From JAEUKA01 sp044228505 (lineage in GTDB: Bacteria > Myxococcota_A > Polyangia > Palsa-1104 > JAEUJZ01): DNA of 64,000 nucleotides. Position 1 is the stretch's first letter, and every line of letters starts with the position of its first letter. The translations under genes were made by a program, and so were the position numbers. The DNA is taken from positions 1-64,000 of the forward strand of contig JBGAUT010000030.1 of NCBI GenBank assembly GCA_044228505.1, written 5' to 3'. The notes under the pieces are model-generated. The model worked only from the letters and a program-made list of their open reading frames with translations. It had not been told where the DNA came from and made no database searches. This document shows, one piece after another, positions 9,699 to 17,328 of the stretch.

Positions 9699-10904
9699 TT
9701 ACAGAAACGCCGCACCGACTTCGTCCGCAAACAGGACGCCCCGATCCGACAGGCGCAGAAAGTCAGGACCGGACTCGACCAGGCCGCGTGCCGTTAGCGA
9801 CTCGATGGTGTTCGAGCAGATCCGCCTCGGATCGATCTGATGCAGCTTCACAAACTGCGACCAGCAGACGCCGTCTAGTTCCCGCAGCTTGAGCCACAGT
9901 GATTCCCGCCACAGCGACTCCGGTGCACGCTTCTCATACAGACTCAACGACGGATTGTCAGCCGTCACCAAAAACGGCTGCAGACTGGGACTTCGCCAGG
10001 TCCGCAAATAGGCAGATGGGCCACGCTGGTTGGCAAAACGCTCTCCGCTGCCGTCTGGGAAGCAGCGGAAGGAATGCGCCGAGACGCCAAGTCCGAGATA
10101 CTCCCCATGGGTCCAGTACAGCCGGTTATGGACGGCACGGAAGTCCGGATCACCGGCCTGCGCCCGCGCAAAGTTCGAGATTTCGTAGTGTCGAAATCCG
10201 GCCTGCGCCAACGTGTGTCTTACGACTTCATAGGCGTCGGCTTGCTGCTCCGGACATGGGGGCTGGGCTTTGCCACGGCGGATGTGGACCGATAGCGCAG
10301 TATGGGGTTCAACCGTCAGTTGGTATAAAGAGACATGCTCCGGTAGTAATATGAGAAGTTGCCGCAAGTCCTCCCGCAGCTCAGCATCGGTCTGTCCGCT
10401 CATGCCAATCAACAAGTCTAGCGAGATACGGGAAAAGCCGACTTGGCGCGCACGCTCCACCAACTCGTGGATCTGGTGAGGCTGGTGCTGTCTGCGGAGC
10501 GCTTCGAGGTGGCGCGCTGCAAAGGACTGCGCCCCAATCGATAGCCGAGACACTCCAGCCTTGCGCCAAGCTCGGAGCTGATCGGTCGAGACGCCACCGG
10601 GATCGCACTCCAGTGTCACTTCCGGAGTCACCCCGGATCGGGCCGGAAAGACTCTCAGAATCTCTTGGAGAGCTGACGACAAACAGGCCGGTTCCCAAAG
10701 TGACGGCGTACCCCCACCGAAGTAGACGGACACGGCCTGACGATTGGCAAACAAAGCGGCTTTGGCCTGCAGTTCATGCCGCAGCGCTTGCAGATACTCG
10801 GAATGGGGAATGTGCGGGCGAACAGCGACCGCAAAGTCACAGTAGGAGCAGCGCTGTCGACAGTATGGAAAGTGAACGTATACGCCGAAGTCAGAAGACG
10901 TCAT
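9699..10904 (-). CDS. hemW: Radical SAM protein HemW (heme chaperone / former 'oxygen-independent coproporphyrinogen oxidase-like')
   Basis: A 401-residue radical SAM protein. The [4Fe-4S]-binding motif CRQRCSYC (CxxxCxxC) is near residues 15-22, followed by YFGGGTPS near 66-73, both typical of HemW/HemN proteins. The CxxxCxxC without HemN's extra N-terminal features and the size near 400 fit HemW, a heme-trafficking protein, better than the 450-460 residue HemN oxidase. I chose the ATG at 10904 because the upstream gene's stop overlaps it (ATGA), and the domain begins directly after it; a longer frame to 10985 is only an overlap. It is second in a two-gene operon with a Cys-rich protein. Confidence 0.88.
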   Translation of the reverse strand: MTSSDFGVYVHFPYCRQRCSYCDFAVAVRPHIPHSEYLQALRHELQAKAALFANRQAVSVYFGGGTPSLWEPACLSSALQEILRVFPARSGVTPEVTLECDPGGVSTDQLRAWRKAGVSRLSIGAQSFAARHLEALRRQHQPHQIHELVERARQVGFSRISLDLLIGMSGQTDAELREDLRQLLILLPEHVSLYQLTVEPHTALSVHIRRGKAQPPCPEQQADAYEVVRHTLAQAGFRHYEISNFARAQAGDPDFRAVHNRLYWTHGEYLGLGVSAHSFRCFPDGSGERFANQRGPSAYLRTWRSPSLQPFLVTADNPSLSLYEKRAPESLWRESLWLKLRELDGVCWSQFVKLHQIDPRRICSNTIESLTARGLVESGPDFLRLSDRGVLFADEVGAAFL

Positions 10905-11491
10905 TGTCCGACCTCTTCCTGAGCCGCCATGCGCTGGGCCCGGAGCGAGATGAAGCGTAGGTAGACACCCTCCATCTCGGTACACAGCGCATCGACCCGT
11001 GGGCCATCGCCACGCGCATAGACCTCACGGGTCAGATCGGGGCAGAGGTAGCGGACGCATAGGTTCGGCTGATTATCGACGGTAAGCGAACATCCTGTGG
11101 GTCCGCGAAAGGCGCAGCCCGCATGATCGCCGGTTGGCAATCGCAGATCCTGCGGGAGTGTACCGGACTGGCGGAGCGCGGCTATCTCATCGTCGTTCCA
11201 CGCGTCCTCGGTCACCAGTCCGCAGCAGTGTCCACCAGAGAAGTGTCCATGGGGCGGTGGATGACCAATGGCACAGGTCCGACAACTCATCACCGTGCCT
11301 ATCGCGGCCTTCAACGCTCGCCGCAGTCGCAATAGCTCGGCGGAGGCCGCTGACTCCTCACTACCGACCTCGGTGGATGGCGGCTCATTGCGCAGCCGCT
11401 GTCGCAGTTGCCGGGTTTCATCGGCGCGAGTTCGCGGCTGCTTGAGTCGGTCGAGAAAGTGCTGGAGTGGTATCCACATTCCGTCGTGCAT
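10901..11491 (-). CDS. Cysteine-rich protein, possible metal-cluster protein; partner of hemW
   Basis: A 196-residue soluble protein with many cysteines arranged like a metal-binding site: CRTCAIG near residue 70, GHCCG near 87, then GCAFRGPTGCS and CVRYLCPDL in the last third. The GHCC ... C ... C pattern recalls YkgJ-type zinc/iron-chelating proteins, but the spacing differs and I cannot assign the family. Its stop overlaps the hemW start (ATGA), so the two are translationally coupled, which hints at a role in iron-sulfur or heme metabolism. N-terminal residues 10-60 look helical. Confidence 0.7.
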   Translation of the reverse strand: MHDGMWIPLQHFLDRLKQPRTRADETRQLRQRLRNEPPSTEVGSEESAASAELLRLRRALKAAIGTVMSCRTCAIGHPPPHGHFSGGHCCGLVTEDAWNDDEIAALRQSGTLPQDLRLPTGDHAGCAFRGPTGCSLTVDNQPNLCVRYLCPDLTREVYARGDGPRVDALCTEMEGVYLRFISLRAQRMAAQEEVGQ

Positions 11492-11532
11492 TCTAGTGCC
11501 AAGCGTGGTCGCGGACCAAGTGCCGCATCCCC

Positions 11533-12486
11533 ATGAACGCCTTGACTAAAATGAGTGTGCGGAGATACAGTTTGGCGATGCTATTCCTCACTGCTCGCGC
11601 TCCGCTGTCTCCCTTGACCCTGGCTTTCTGTGCGGCGCTCGTGACCACCACCGGCTGCCCGAAGCCATCGGCCATCAAAGTGCCACCGCCCCCTCCTGGC
11701 GACCTGCTCCGTTTCGTCGCCAAGGCCAACGACAAGCTGTCGGGCAAAGTCAACGTCCGCTTCGAAGATGGCGACATTGGGGTCAAGAAGCCGGCCGTCT
11801 ATGCCTTTGTGTTCAAGGAAGAGCACCAAGCGCAGGCGGTGGATGCAGCTGGAAATATGAACTTTTCGGCCTCGTTCTTCGATGTGGAGCCAGTCGGTGA
11901 CTCCGCCAAGGACAAGAAGGCCGGCGAGCCCCTGGCGCGAGCGCTTCAGACGGTGAAAATCGCCTACACGATGAGTGCGCGTGGCGATGTCACAAACTTT
12001 GACGTCAAGATTCCCGACGACATCAAGGACTCTAAAGACGGCAAACAGATGGAGCGCCAGCTTGGTTACGTCCGGCTCATTGCGCAGTGGGTCTACGGAG
12101 CCGATCGCGGGCCACAGTTTGACCCGAGCCACATCGAAGCGGGTAAGTCGTGGCCGATCCGCGCCTCGATTCCAACACCATCGGGTGGCAGCAAAAACTG
12201 GGACATGACCTGCACCTACGCCAAGCGTGAGCAGGGCGTCGCCTTCATCAACATGGAAGGCAAAGTCTCGGGTGAAAACCAGGGCACCAAGCTCTCGGGC
12301 GAGGTCAAGGGCGAGCTGCGGCTACGCATTGGTGAAGGCCGGCTGACCTACCATGACATCGACACGACCTCGACGTTCCGAGCGGGCGACCAGTCCTCGG
12401 GTGGTCACCAAGTGCATATCCATGTGACCTGGGAAGCCGACCAAGCGGCGGTTCCGGCCGGTGATGGCACTGCTGTGATGCCGTAG
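11533..12486 (+). CDS. Putative lipoprotein of unknown function
   Basis: A 317-residue protein with an N-terminal hydrophobic signal ending in a lipobox-like TTTGC (Cys near residue 42), then a Pro-rich linker (PPPPPGD) and a beta-rich mature domain with regular alternating segments. It has no motif I recognise. The start may instead be the ATG at 11551 (MSVRRYSL), which gives a more usual signal peptide length. Divergent from the hemW operon with about 40 bases between them. Likely attached to the outer or inner membrane. Confidence 0.7.
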   Translation: MNALTKMSVRRYSLAMLFLTARAPLSPLTLAFCAALVTTTGCPKPSAIKVPPPPPGDLLRFVAKANDKLSGKVNVRFEDGDIGVKKPAVYAFVFKEEHQAQAVDAAGNMNFSASFFDVEPVGDSAKDKKAGEPLARALQTVKIAYTMSARGDVTNFDVKIPDDIKDSKDGKQMERQLGYVRLIAQWVYGADRGPQFDPSHIEAGKSWPIRASIPTPSGGSKNWDMTCTYAKREQGVAFINMEGKVSGENQGTKLSGEVKGELRLRIGEGRLTYHDIDTTSTFRAGDQSSGGHQVHIHVTWEADQAAVPAGDGTAVMP

Positions 12487-12581
12487 TCAGCCACTGCCGG
12501 ATTGCCGTTCCTTTTCCGCGCTTCTTCTCCTTCCATCCTCGACCCAACGATCTAAGCTCCCGGCACATTGGGAGCGAAGTG

Positions 12582-13022
12582 ATGACTTTTTCTGACAAAT
12601 GGCAATGGCTAGGTCTACCGGTGCTCGTCGGAGTGCTGGCCCTCGGGATCGGCACGGCGAGTGGTGATGACACCGCAGGTGCCGAGGCCCCCGCGGGCAT
12701 GCTTGCGTTTATGGCGGGCGACGTCGCCTCATGTCCACCGGGCTGGCGGATCGCCCAAGAAACCACAGGCCGATTGGTGGTGGGCGTCACTTCGTCCGAT
12801 GCGGTGGGCAAGCTGATCGGCACCGCGCTGACCAACCAAGAGGACCGGACCCACCAACACTCGTTTCAAACGAGTGCCGATCTTCCCTACAAGTCGATTT
12901 CGGCGGCAAACGGTGGCAACGGCCAGGGGGCTTCGGCGGCGCGCTACACGGACAGTGGCAACACCGAACCTGCCCCGAGCGGGCTGCCGTTTGTGCAGCT
13001 CGTCGGCTGTGTGAAACAATGA
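12582..13022 (+). CDS. Secreted protein with one copy of a Cys/His repeat domain
   Basis: A 146-residue secreted protein. Residues 8-27 form a signal helix (WLGLPVLVGVLALGIGTA). The mature part has one copy of a domain of about 110 residues with the landmarks SCPPGWRIA, GRLVVGV, EDRTHQHSF and LPFVQLVGC. The same landmarks occur twice in the next gene. The order CPxGW ... GRxxVG ... HxHxF ... PYxQLxxC recalls phage tail-collar-like domains found in bacterial surface proteins; this is recollection of a pattern, not a search. ATG 12582 is preferred over GTG 12579 because GGAG lies seven bases upstream. The stop overlaps the next start (ATGA at 13019-13022). Confidence 0.7.
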   Translation: MTFSDKWQWLGLPVLVGVLALGIGTASGDDTAGAEAPAGMLAFMAGDVASCPPGWRIAQETTGRLVVGVTSSDAVGKLIGTALTNQEDRTHQHSFQTSADLPYKSISAANGGNGQGASAARYTDSGNTEPAPSGLPFVQLVGCVKQ

Positions 13023-13891
13023 TCCCCGTTGCATGCTCGCCGTTGCGAGGCCTGCTGATTGCCACCGGACTATCGGGGCTGCTGTCGTGCAACCCGCCGG
13101 CCTCGGCGATCGATGCCGCAACGATGGATGATGGCGGCAGTGAACCCGTGGTCGACCTGGCGACACCGCTGGATTTGAATGCTCCGGTCGGCGACTCTCT
13201 GCCGAAGCTGGCGGTCGCCTTCTTCCAGCGCAAAGACTGCCCCAAAGGGTGGCAGCCTCTGGCGATGGCGGCGGGCCGAACCTTGGTCGCGACCGTAGGG
13301 AGTGACCCTATCGACATTGTCTCTGGGGAACCGCTGATGGAAGGTGAGGACCGCGCCCATGGCCACGCGGTGATGACGAATTTCAACCTATCGACGGTCA
13401 GCTACGCTGGTATCGCCGGTGAGGCCAACCACGGACTCGCACGAGGTGGGAGTCAAGCGCTCGCGGGCAAGACCAATTCCGTCCCGATTGGCCTGCCATA
13501 TGTGCAACTGCTCGTTTGCAGCAAGCTGGATGAGCCCGATCCACGGCTGCGGCCCGTTGCCAAAGGTACGCTGGTGTTTTTCCGCTCGCCCGATTGTCCG
13601 AAGGGTTTTGTGCAAGCGGGCGGCAGCCAGGGTCGACTGATCATCGGTGTGCCGGAGCTAGCAACCCCTGGCCAGAAGTTTGGAGGGCTGCCGCTCAAGA
13701 GCGGTGAAAAGCGACTGCACCACCATGCCTTGTCGGGCAGCATCACCACATCGTCGCACGGCATTGCCCTAGCGAGCGGTAGCGGGGCTTCAGGCTATGC
13801 GAAAAACGACAAGCATCCGTACCAGGTGGATACCGTCGACGAACCGAGTAGCTTCCCCTACCTCCAGCTCTTACACTGTCAGAAAGAGTAA
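13019..13891 (+). CDS. Lipoprotein with two copies of the same Cys/His repeat domain
   Basis: A 290-residue protein with a lipoprotein signal (LSGLLSC near residues 18-24) and two tandem copies of the domain present once in the preceding gene. Copy one has DCPKGWQ, GRTLVATVG, EDRAHGHAV and LPYVQLLVC. Copy two has DCPKGFVQ, GRLIIGV, EKRLHHHAL and FPYLQLLHC. The start at 13019 overlaps the stop of the previous gene, so both are co-translated. The pair probably arose by duplication. A frame extending upstream to 12731 is only an overlap with the previous gene. The 3' end overlaps the convergent YkgJ-like gene by 13 bases. Confidence 0.72.
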   Translation: MIPVACSPLRGLLIATGLSGLLSCNPPASAIDAATMDDGGSEPVVDLATPLDLNAPVGDSLPKLAVAFFQRKDCPKGWQPLAMAAGRTLVATVGSDPIDIVSGEPLMEGEDRAHGHAVMTNFNLSTVSYAGIAGEANHGLARGGSQALAGKTNSVPIGLPYVQLLVCSKLDEPDPRLRPVAKGTLVFFRSPDCPKGFVQAGGSQGRLIIGVPELATPGQKFGGLPLKSGEKRLHHHALSGSITTSSHGIALASGSGASGYAKNDKHPYQVDTVDEPSSFPYLQLLHCQKE

Positions 13892-14478
13892 TCACTCGCG
13901 CCGGGAGCCTCGGCAGCGGTAGTCACTATCTCGGCAAGCGACCAGCGCCTGGCAGGGTCGAGGCCGTGCTGTTGGCTATGACGGTGATTGAGGACAGCAA
14001 GGATCTGGTCGATCCGCTCAGCGTCGAGTACATCCGTCGCAGCCGGTGTTTGGGTCGTGAAGTTCAGCGGACAGACGGTAACCACCCCGTTGGTCAGCCG
14101 CACACGGACTGCTTCGGCGGGAATCAGCTCATGTGGATAGCGAAGCGGCAGCCCTTGACTGCGGCAGACGAGGGGGCGGGCGGCATAGAGACGGCAGGAG
14201 TCGTCGTCATCGAGCAGCACGCAGCGCGGCTGAGATCCGAATTGAGGGCGCAACACCTGCATCGCAACACGACGCTGCTCCTCGGGATGAAGTGACCGCA
14301 GGTAGTCCATCATCGCGGCGGCTTCAACGTTGCTCACGGACAGCTCGACCAGACAGCAGCCACCGCAGCCCGCGCGACACGACATCTCCGCGCTGCAGCG
14401 TGACTGCACGGCCGCCGCGAATGCATCGACCTTCGCGGTCAGGAGTGCGTACTCAGGTGGTGGAGGGGCAACGGACAC
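13879..14478 (-). CDS. YkgJ-family cysteine-cluster (zinc/iron-chelating) protein
   Basis: A 199-residue soluble protein with the cysteine cluster of the YkgJ/UPF0153 family: CRAGCGGCC near residues 34-42, then RCVLLDDDDSCRLYAARPLVCR near 85-106, matching the CxxxCxxCC ... C ... C ... RPxxCR pattern. Members bind a metal or iron-sulfur cluster; their biological role is poorly defined. It is followed at once (8 bases) by the end of the FG-GAP lipoprotein gene upstream on the same strand, so the two may share a transcript. Confidence 0.82.
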   Translation of the reverse strand: MSVAPPPPEYALLTAKVDAFAAAVQSRCSAEMSCRAGCGGCCLVELSVSNVEAAAMMDYLRSLHPEEQRRVAMQVLRPQFGSQPRCVLLDDDDSCRLYAARPLVCRSQGLPLRYPHELIPAEAVRVRLTNGVVTVCPLNFTTQTPAATDVLDAERIDQILAVLNHRHSQQHGLDPARRWSLAEIVTTAAEAPGASDYSF

Positions 14479-14486
14479 GGACGTTC

Positions 14487-15935
14487 CTAGCGTGAGGTGT
14501 TCAGCAAGACACTGACCGTCGAGCCGCTCGACACCGGAAGCAGCAAGTCCGGTAGTCGGTCGCCGTTGACGTCGGCGGCGACCACATCGGTGTGGGAGCC
14601 TGGTGCCGAAATCTGCTGCGGGGTCGCAAACTGGCCAGTTCCCTTGCTGAGCATCACCGTCACCGTCCCAGTGGTGCCCACGTTGACCGTGACCAAATCG
14701 AGCAACCCATCGAGGTTGAGATCGACCGCCAGCACCGGCTGCGGGGTGCTGCCTCCGGTCGGAAGCACCGTCGCGGCTTGGAAGGTACCGTCTCCGTTCC
14801 CGAGCATCACCCGCAGCGCACCACCATCGGGATCGCTAACGACCAAGTCTGCCTTGCTATCGCCGTTAAAATCCGCCGCAGCGACCCCATGGGGACCGGC
14901 ACCAGCCGAAACGTAGCGAGCGATCTGAAACTTGCTGCCCAGGTTTTGCAAAATGGCAATCGTGCTGTCGTCGTACAAGGTCACCGCGAGGTCGGCTTTG
15001 CCGTCGGCGTTGAAGTCCGCGCTGCTGATTCCGAAGCTCCCGGACGGCAAGCCCAAGGAGCCGTTGTTGTTGAAGGTGCCATCGCCCTTCCCGAGGAGAA
15101 ATCCGATGCCATTTGCTGCAAACGCGAAATAGGGCACCGCGATGTCGTATTTGCCATCACCGTTGTAGTCCCCCCCCGCCATGACGGACGCGGCGGCACT
15201 GACGACGCTGCGCGCTGATTGCAGGGTTCCATCCCCCTTGCCGGCGAGCATCCACATACTGGCACCTCCGCCATCACAGGCGACGATGACATCGAGAGAT
15301 CGGTCGGACGTCACCTCGCTCAGCAGCAGGCCGGTCGGTGCTCCGGAGACTCCGACCCGACGGAAGGTATCGAAGCTGCCATCCCCCTTGCCATTGAGGA
15401 GCGATAAGCTACCCGAGGAGTGACTGGCGACGACCAAATCGAGCTTGCTGTCCCCGTTGAGATCGCCGAGTGCCAGTCGGCTCGGCTTGTTGTCGACAGT
15501 GAAGCTGCGCGGCGTCCCGAAGGACAGCTGGCTCGGATAGTACGCAAATAGATCATTGCGAATGGCCTCTTTGCCATCGGGACGACGCACCTTGACATCG
15601 ACCAATCCCAGCTTGCCGGGGCTCGGTGGAAGCAAGGCCGTCAGTTCCTCTTCGCCGGTCAAGCTGACCTGCGCCGAATCGACGTCCGCAAACGAGATGC
15701 GTGATCCCGACTCAAAACGGCGGCCCCGCACGGCGACCTTGATGCCGCCACTCGATGGCCCTCGCGCTGGGCTTACCGACTCTATCAGCAGGCCATCGAA
15801 ACCCGCGCCGTCCTGGCCATGCGTGGTATTGCCAGCGTCTGGCAAATATCCGCCCGCGCTACACGAGCCGAGACCGAGGCCAACAGTTGCCATCAGCAGT
15901 CCGCTGCCCAGCTTTCGCCACAGGTTGTCCCACAT
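14487..15935 (-). CDS. Lipoprotein with IPT/TIG domain and FG-GAP/VCBS repeats
   Basis: A 482-residue surface lipoprotein. The signal ends in LGLGSC near residue 25. Residues about 50-130 form an IPT/TIG immunoglobulin-like domain (SPARGPSSGGIKVAVRGRRF). From about 150 to the end are six or seven FG-GAP/VCBS blades with calcium-binding loops such as DLNGDSKLDLVVA, DYNGDGKYDIAV, DFNADGKADLAV, DFNGDSKADLVV, DLNLDGLLDLV and DVNGDRLPDLLL, which should fold as a beta-propeller. ATG 15935 (MWDNLWRKL) is preferred because it begins a normal lipoprotein signal. Such proteins mediate adhesion or ligand binding; the ligand is unknown. Confidence 0.88.
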   Translation of the reverse strand: MWDNLWRKLGSGLLMATVGLGLGSCSAGGYLPDAGNTTHGQDGAGFDGLLIESVSPARGPSSGGIKVAVRGRRFESGSRISFADVDSAQVSLTGEEELTALLPPSPGKLGLVDVKVRRPDGKEAIRNDLFAYYPSQLSFGTPRSFTVDNKPSRLALGDLNGDSKLDLVVASHSSGSLSLLNGKGDGSFDTFRRVGVSGAPTGLLLSEVTSDRSLDVIVACDGGGASMWMLAGKGDGTLQSARSVVSAAASVMAGGDYNGDGKYDIAVPYFAFAANGIGFLLGKGDGTFNNNGSLGLPSGSFGISSADFNADGKADLAVTLYDDSTIAILQNLGSKFQIARYVSAGAGPHGVAAADFNGDSKADLVVSDPDGGALRVMLGNGDGTFQAATVLPTGGSTPQPVLAVDLNLDGLLDLVTVNVGTTGTVTVMLSKGTGQFATPQQISAPGSHTDVVAADVNGDRLPDLLLPVSSGSTVSVLLNTSR

Positions 15936-16024
15936 GGGCGCAAGCAAAGACAGACCGAGCCAGGCAGTCAACGAAAAATCGCGACCCTTCCGTACGGCAC
16001 TCGGTCGATGCTATACGCCAAGCG

Positions 16025-17248
16025 ATGGCCACCGCCGAAGCGGAGCACACTGCTACGCCCGATGCTGCTCCCACAACGACCCCATTTTCAGCGCTGAGCG
16101 AGATTCGACATGGGCTCCAGCCACATTACGAGGCCCTGCGAGCCATCCCGAATCGTCAGAAGCTGCTGTCGAGCGCACTGTACACCGATATCTCGTCAGA
16201 GCTTGAGCCGCTGCTCTGTGCCGTTGAAAAAGGGAGCCATGCCAGTCCATCGCCCCCTGGGTTATCAGGTGACACGTTGCGGGTCGTGGCGTGGAACATC
16301 CAGCGTGGACGACGGTTGGCCGCAATTACTGAAGCGATGCGGACGGAGCCGGTGTTGGCGAAGGCGGACGTGCTGCTGCTGTCCGAGGTAGACAACGGCA
16401 TGGGTCGCTCGGGAAACCATCATGTGGCACGGGAACTGGCGTCCTCGCTGCGGATGCACTATGCGTTCGGCGTTTCCTATCTGGTACTCGGTGATGACGT
16501 GCTGGAAAACGAGGACGGAGCGGCCAATACCCTGGCGCTGGCAGGCTCGGCGGTGCTGTCCCGATGGCCCATTGGAGCAACGAAAAACCTCGATCTGCCG
16601 GAGCTAAAGGACAAGTTTTCGTCGAAAAGCGAAAAGCGGCTGGGCAAAAAGCGAGCGCTGGCCGCCGAGATCCTGTTGCCTTCAGGTCCGCTGTGGGTCT
16701 CGACGTGTCACTTGGACTCCAATGCCTCTCCCAAGCAGCGGAGCCGTCAGCTATCGAAACTGCTCAGCGAGGTGTCGTCACAAGGAAGTCGCCATCTGGT
16801 CGGCGGCGATTTCAACACCACGACCTACGATGCCTCGGGGCCGGGCGCGCTGCTCTTGGACCTGCTGCATAAGCTGTTTTTCACGGGATTCAATGCGACC
16901 GTCGACGGTTATATGACCCCGGAAGCCAGCTACGAACAGCCCATTTTCGCCGTACTCGATGAGCTTGGCTTTGCCCACGCTGGCCTCAACGACCGCAGCG
17001 CGGGAACCTACTTCTACGACGTAGAGAGCCCATATGAAGAAGCCAAGCTGATCGACAAGGTTGGCAGGCTCGCGACACGCTGGCTACAGCGACGACTCCG
17101 TCCGTGGAATGGCTGCGTCCCGGCGCGACTGGACTGGTTTGTGGGCAAGAACATCAACCCCCAGAGCTCGGGCGTCATCGAGGTGAAGCGCCAAGACGGC
17201 ATTCCGGCGTCTGATCATCGTCCGATCTTCGTCGACATTGCCTACTGA
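16025..17248 (+). CDS. Endonuclease/exonuclease/phosphatase (EEP) superfamily hydrolase
   Basis: A 407-residue enzyme of the EEP fold. Metal- and phosphate-binding motifs are complete: VAWNIQRG near residue 87, LLSEVDNGMGRSG near 118, HLDSNASP near 231, GGDFNTTTYD near 260 and SDHRPIFVDI at the extreme C-terminus. It should hydrolyse a phosphodiester (nucleic acid, lipid head group or nucleotide); the class cannot be refined by eye. The N-terminal 80 residues are helical and not part of the fold. I chose ATG 16025; the frame extends upstream to 15755 only by overlapping the divergent lipoprotein gene. Confidence 0.83.
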   Translation: MATAEAEHTATPDAAPTTTPFSALSEIRHGLQPHYEALRAIPNRQKLLSSALYTDISSELEPLLCAVEKGSHASPSPPGLSGDTLRVVAWNIQRGRRLAAITEAMRTEPVLAKADVLLLSEVDNGMGRSGNHHVARELASSLRMHYAFGVSYLVLGDDVLENEDGAANTLALAGSAVLSRWPIGATKNLDLPELKDKFSSKSEKRLGKKRALAAEILLPSGPLWVSTCHLDSNASPKQRSRQLSKLLSEVSSQGSRHLVGGDFNTTTYDASGPGALLLDLLHKLFFTGFNATVDGYMTPEASYEQPIFAVLDELGFAHAGLNDRSAGTYFYDVESPYEEAKLIDKVGRLATRWLQRRLRPWNGCVPARLDWFVGKNINPQSSGVIEVKRQDGIPASDHRPIFVDIAY

Positions 17249-17328
17249 CGATAAAACAGTCATTTCGTACGACTCTTATCCGGAGTCAAGTCGTGCGCGT
17301 CGTGCCGATTTTGTGAACGACGAAGCGG

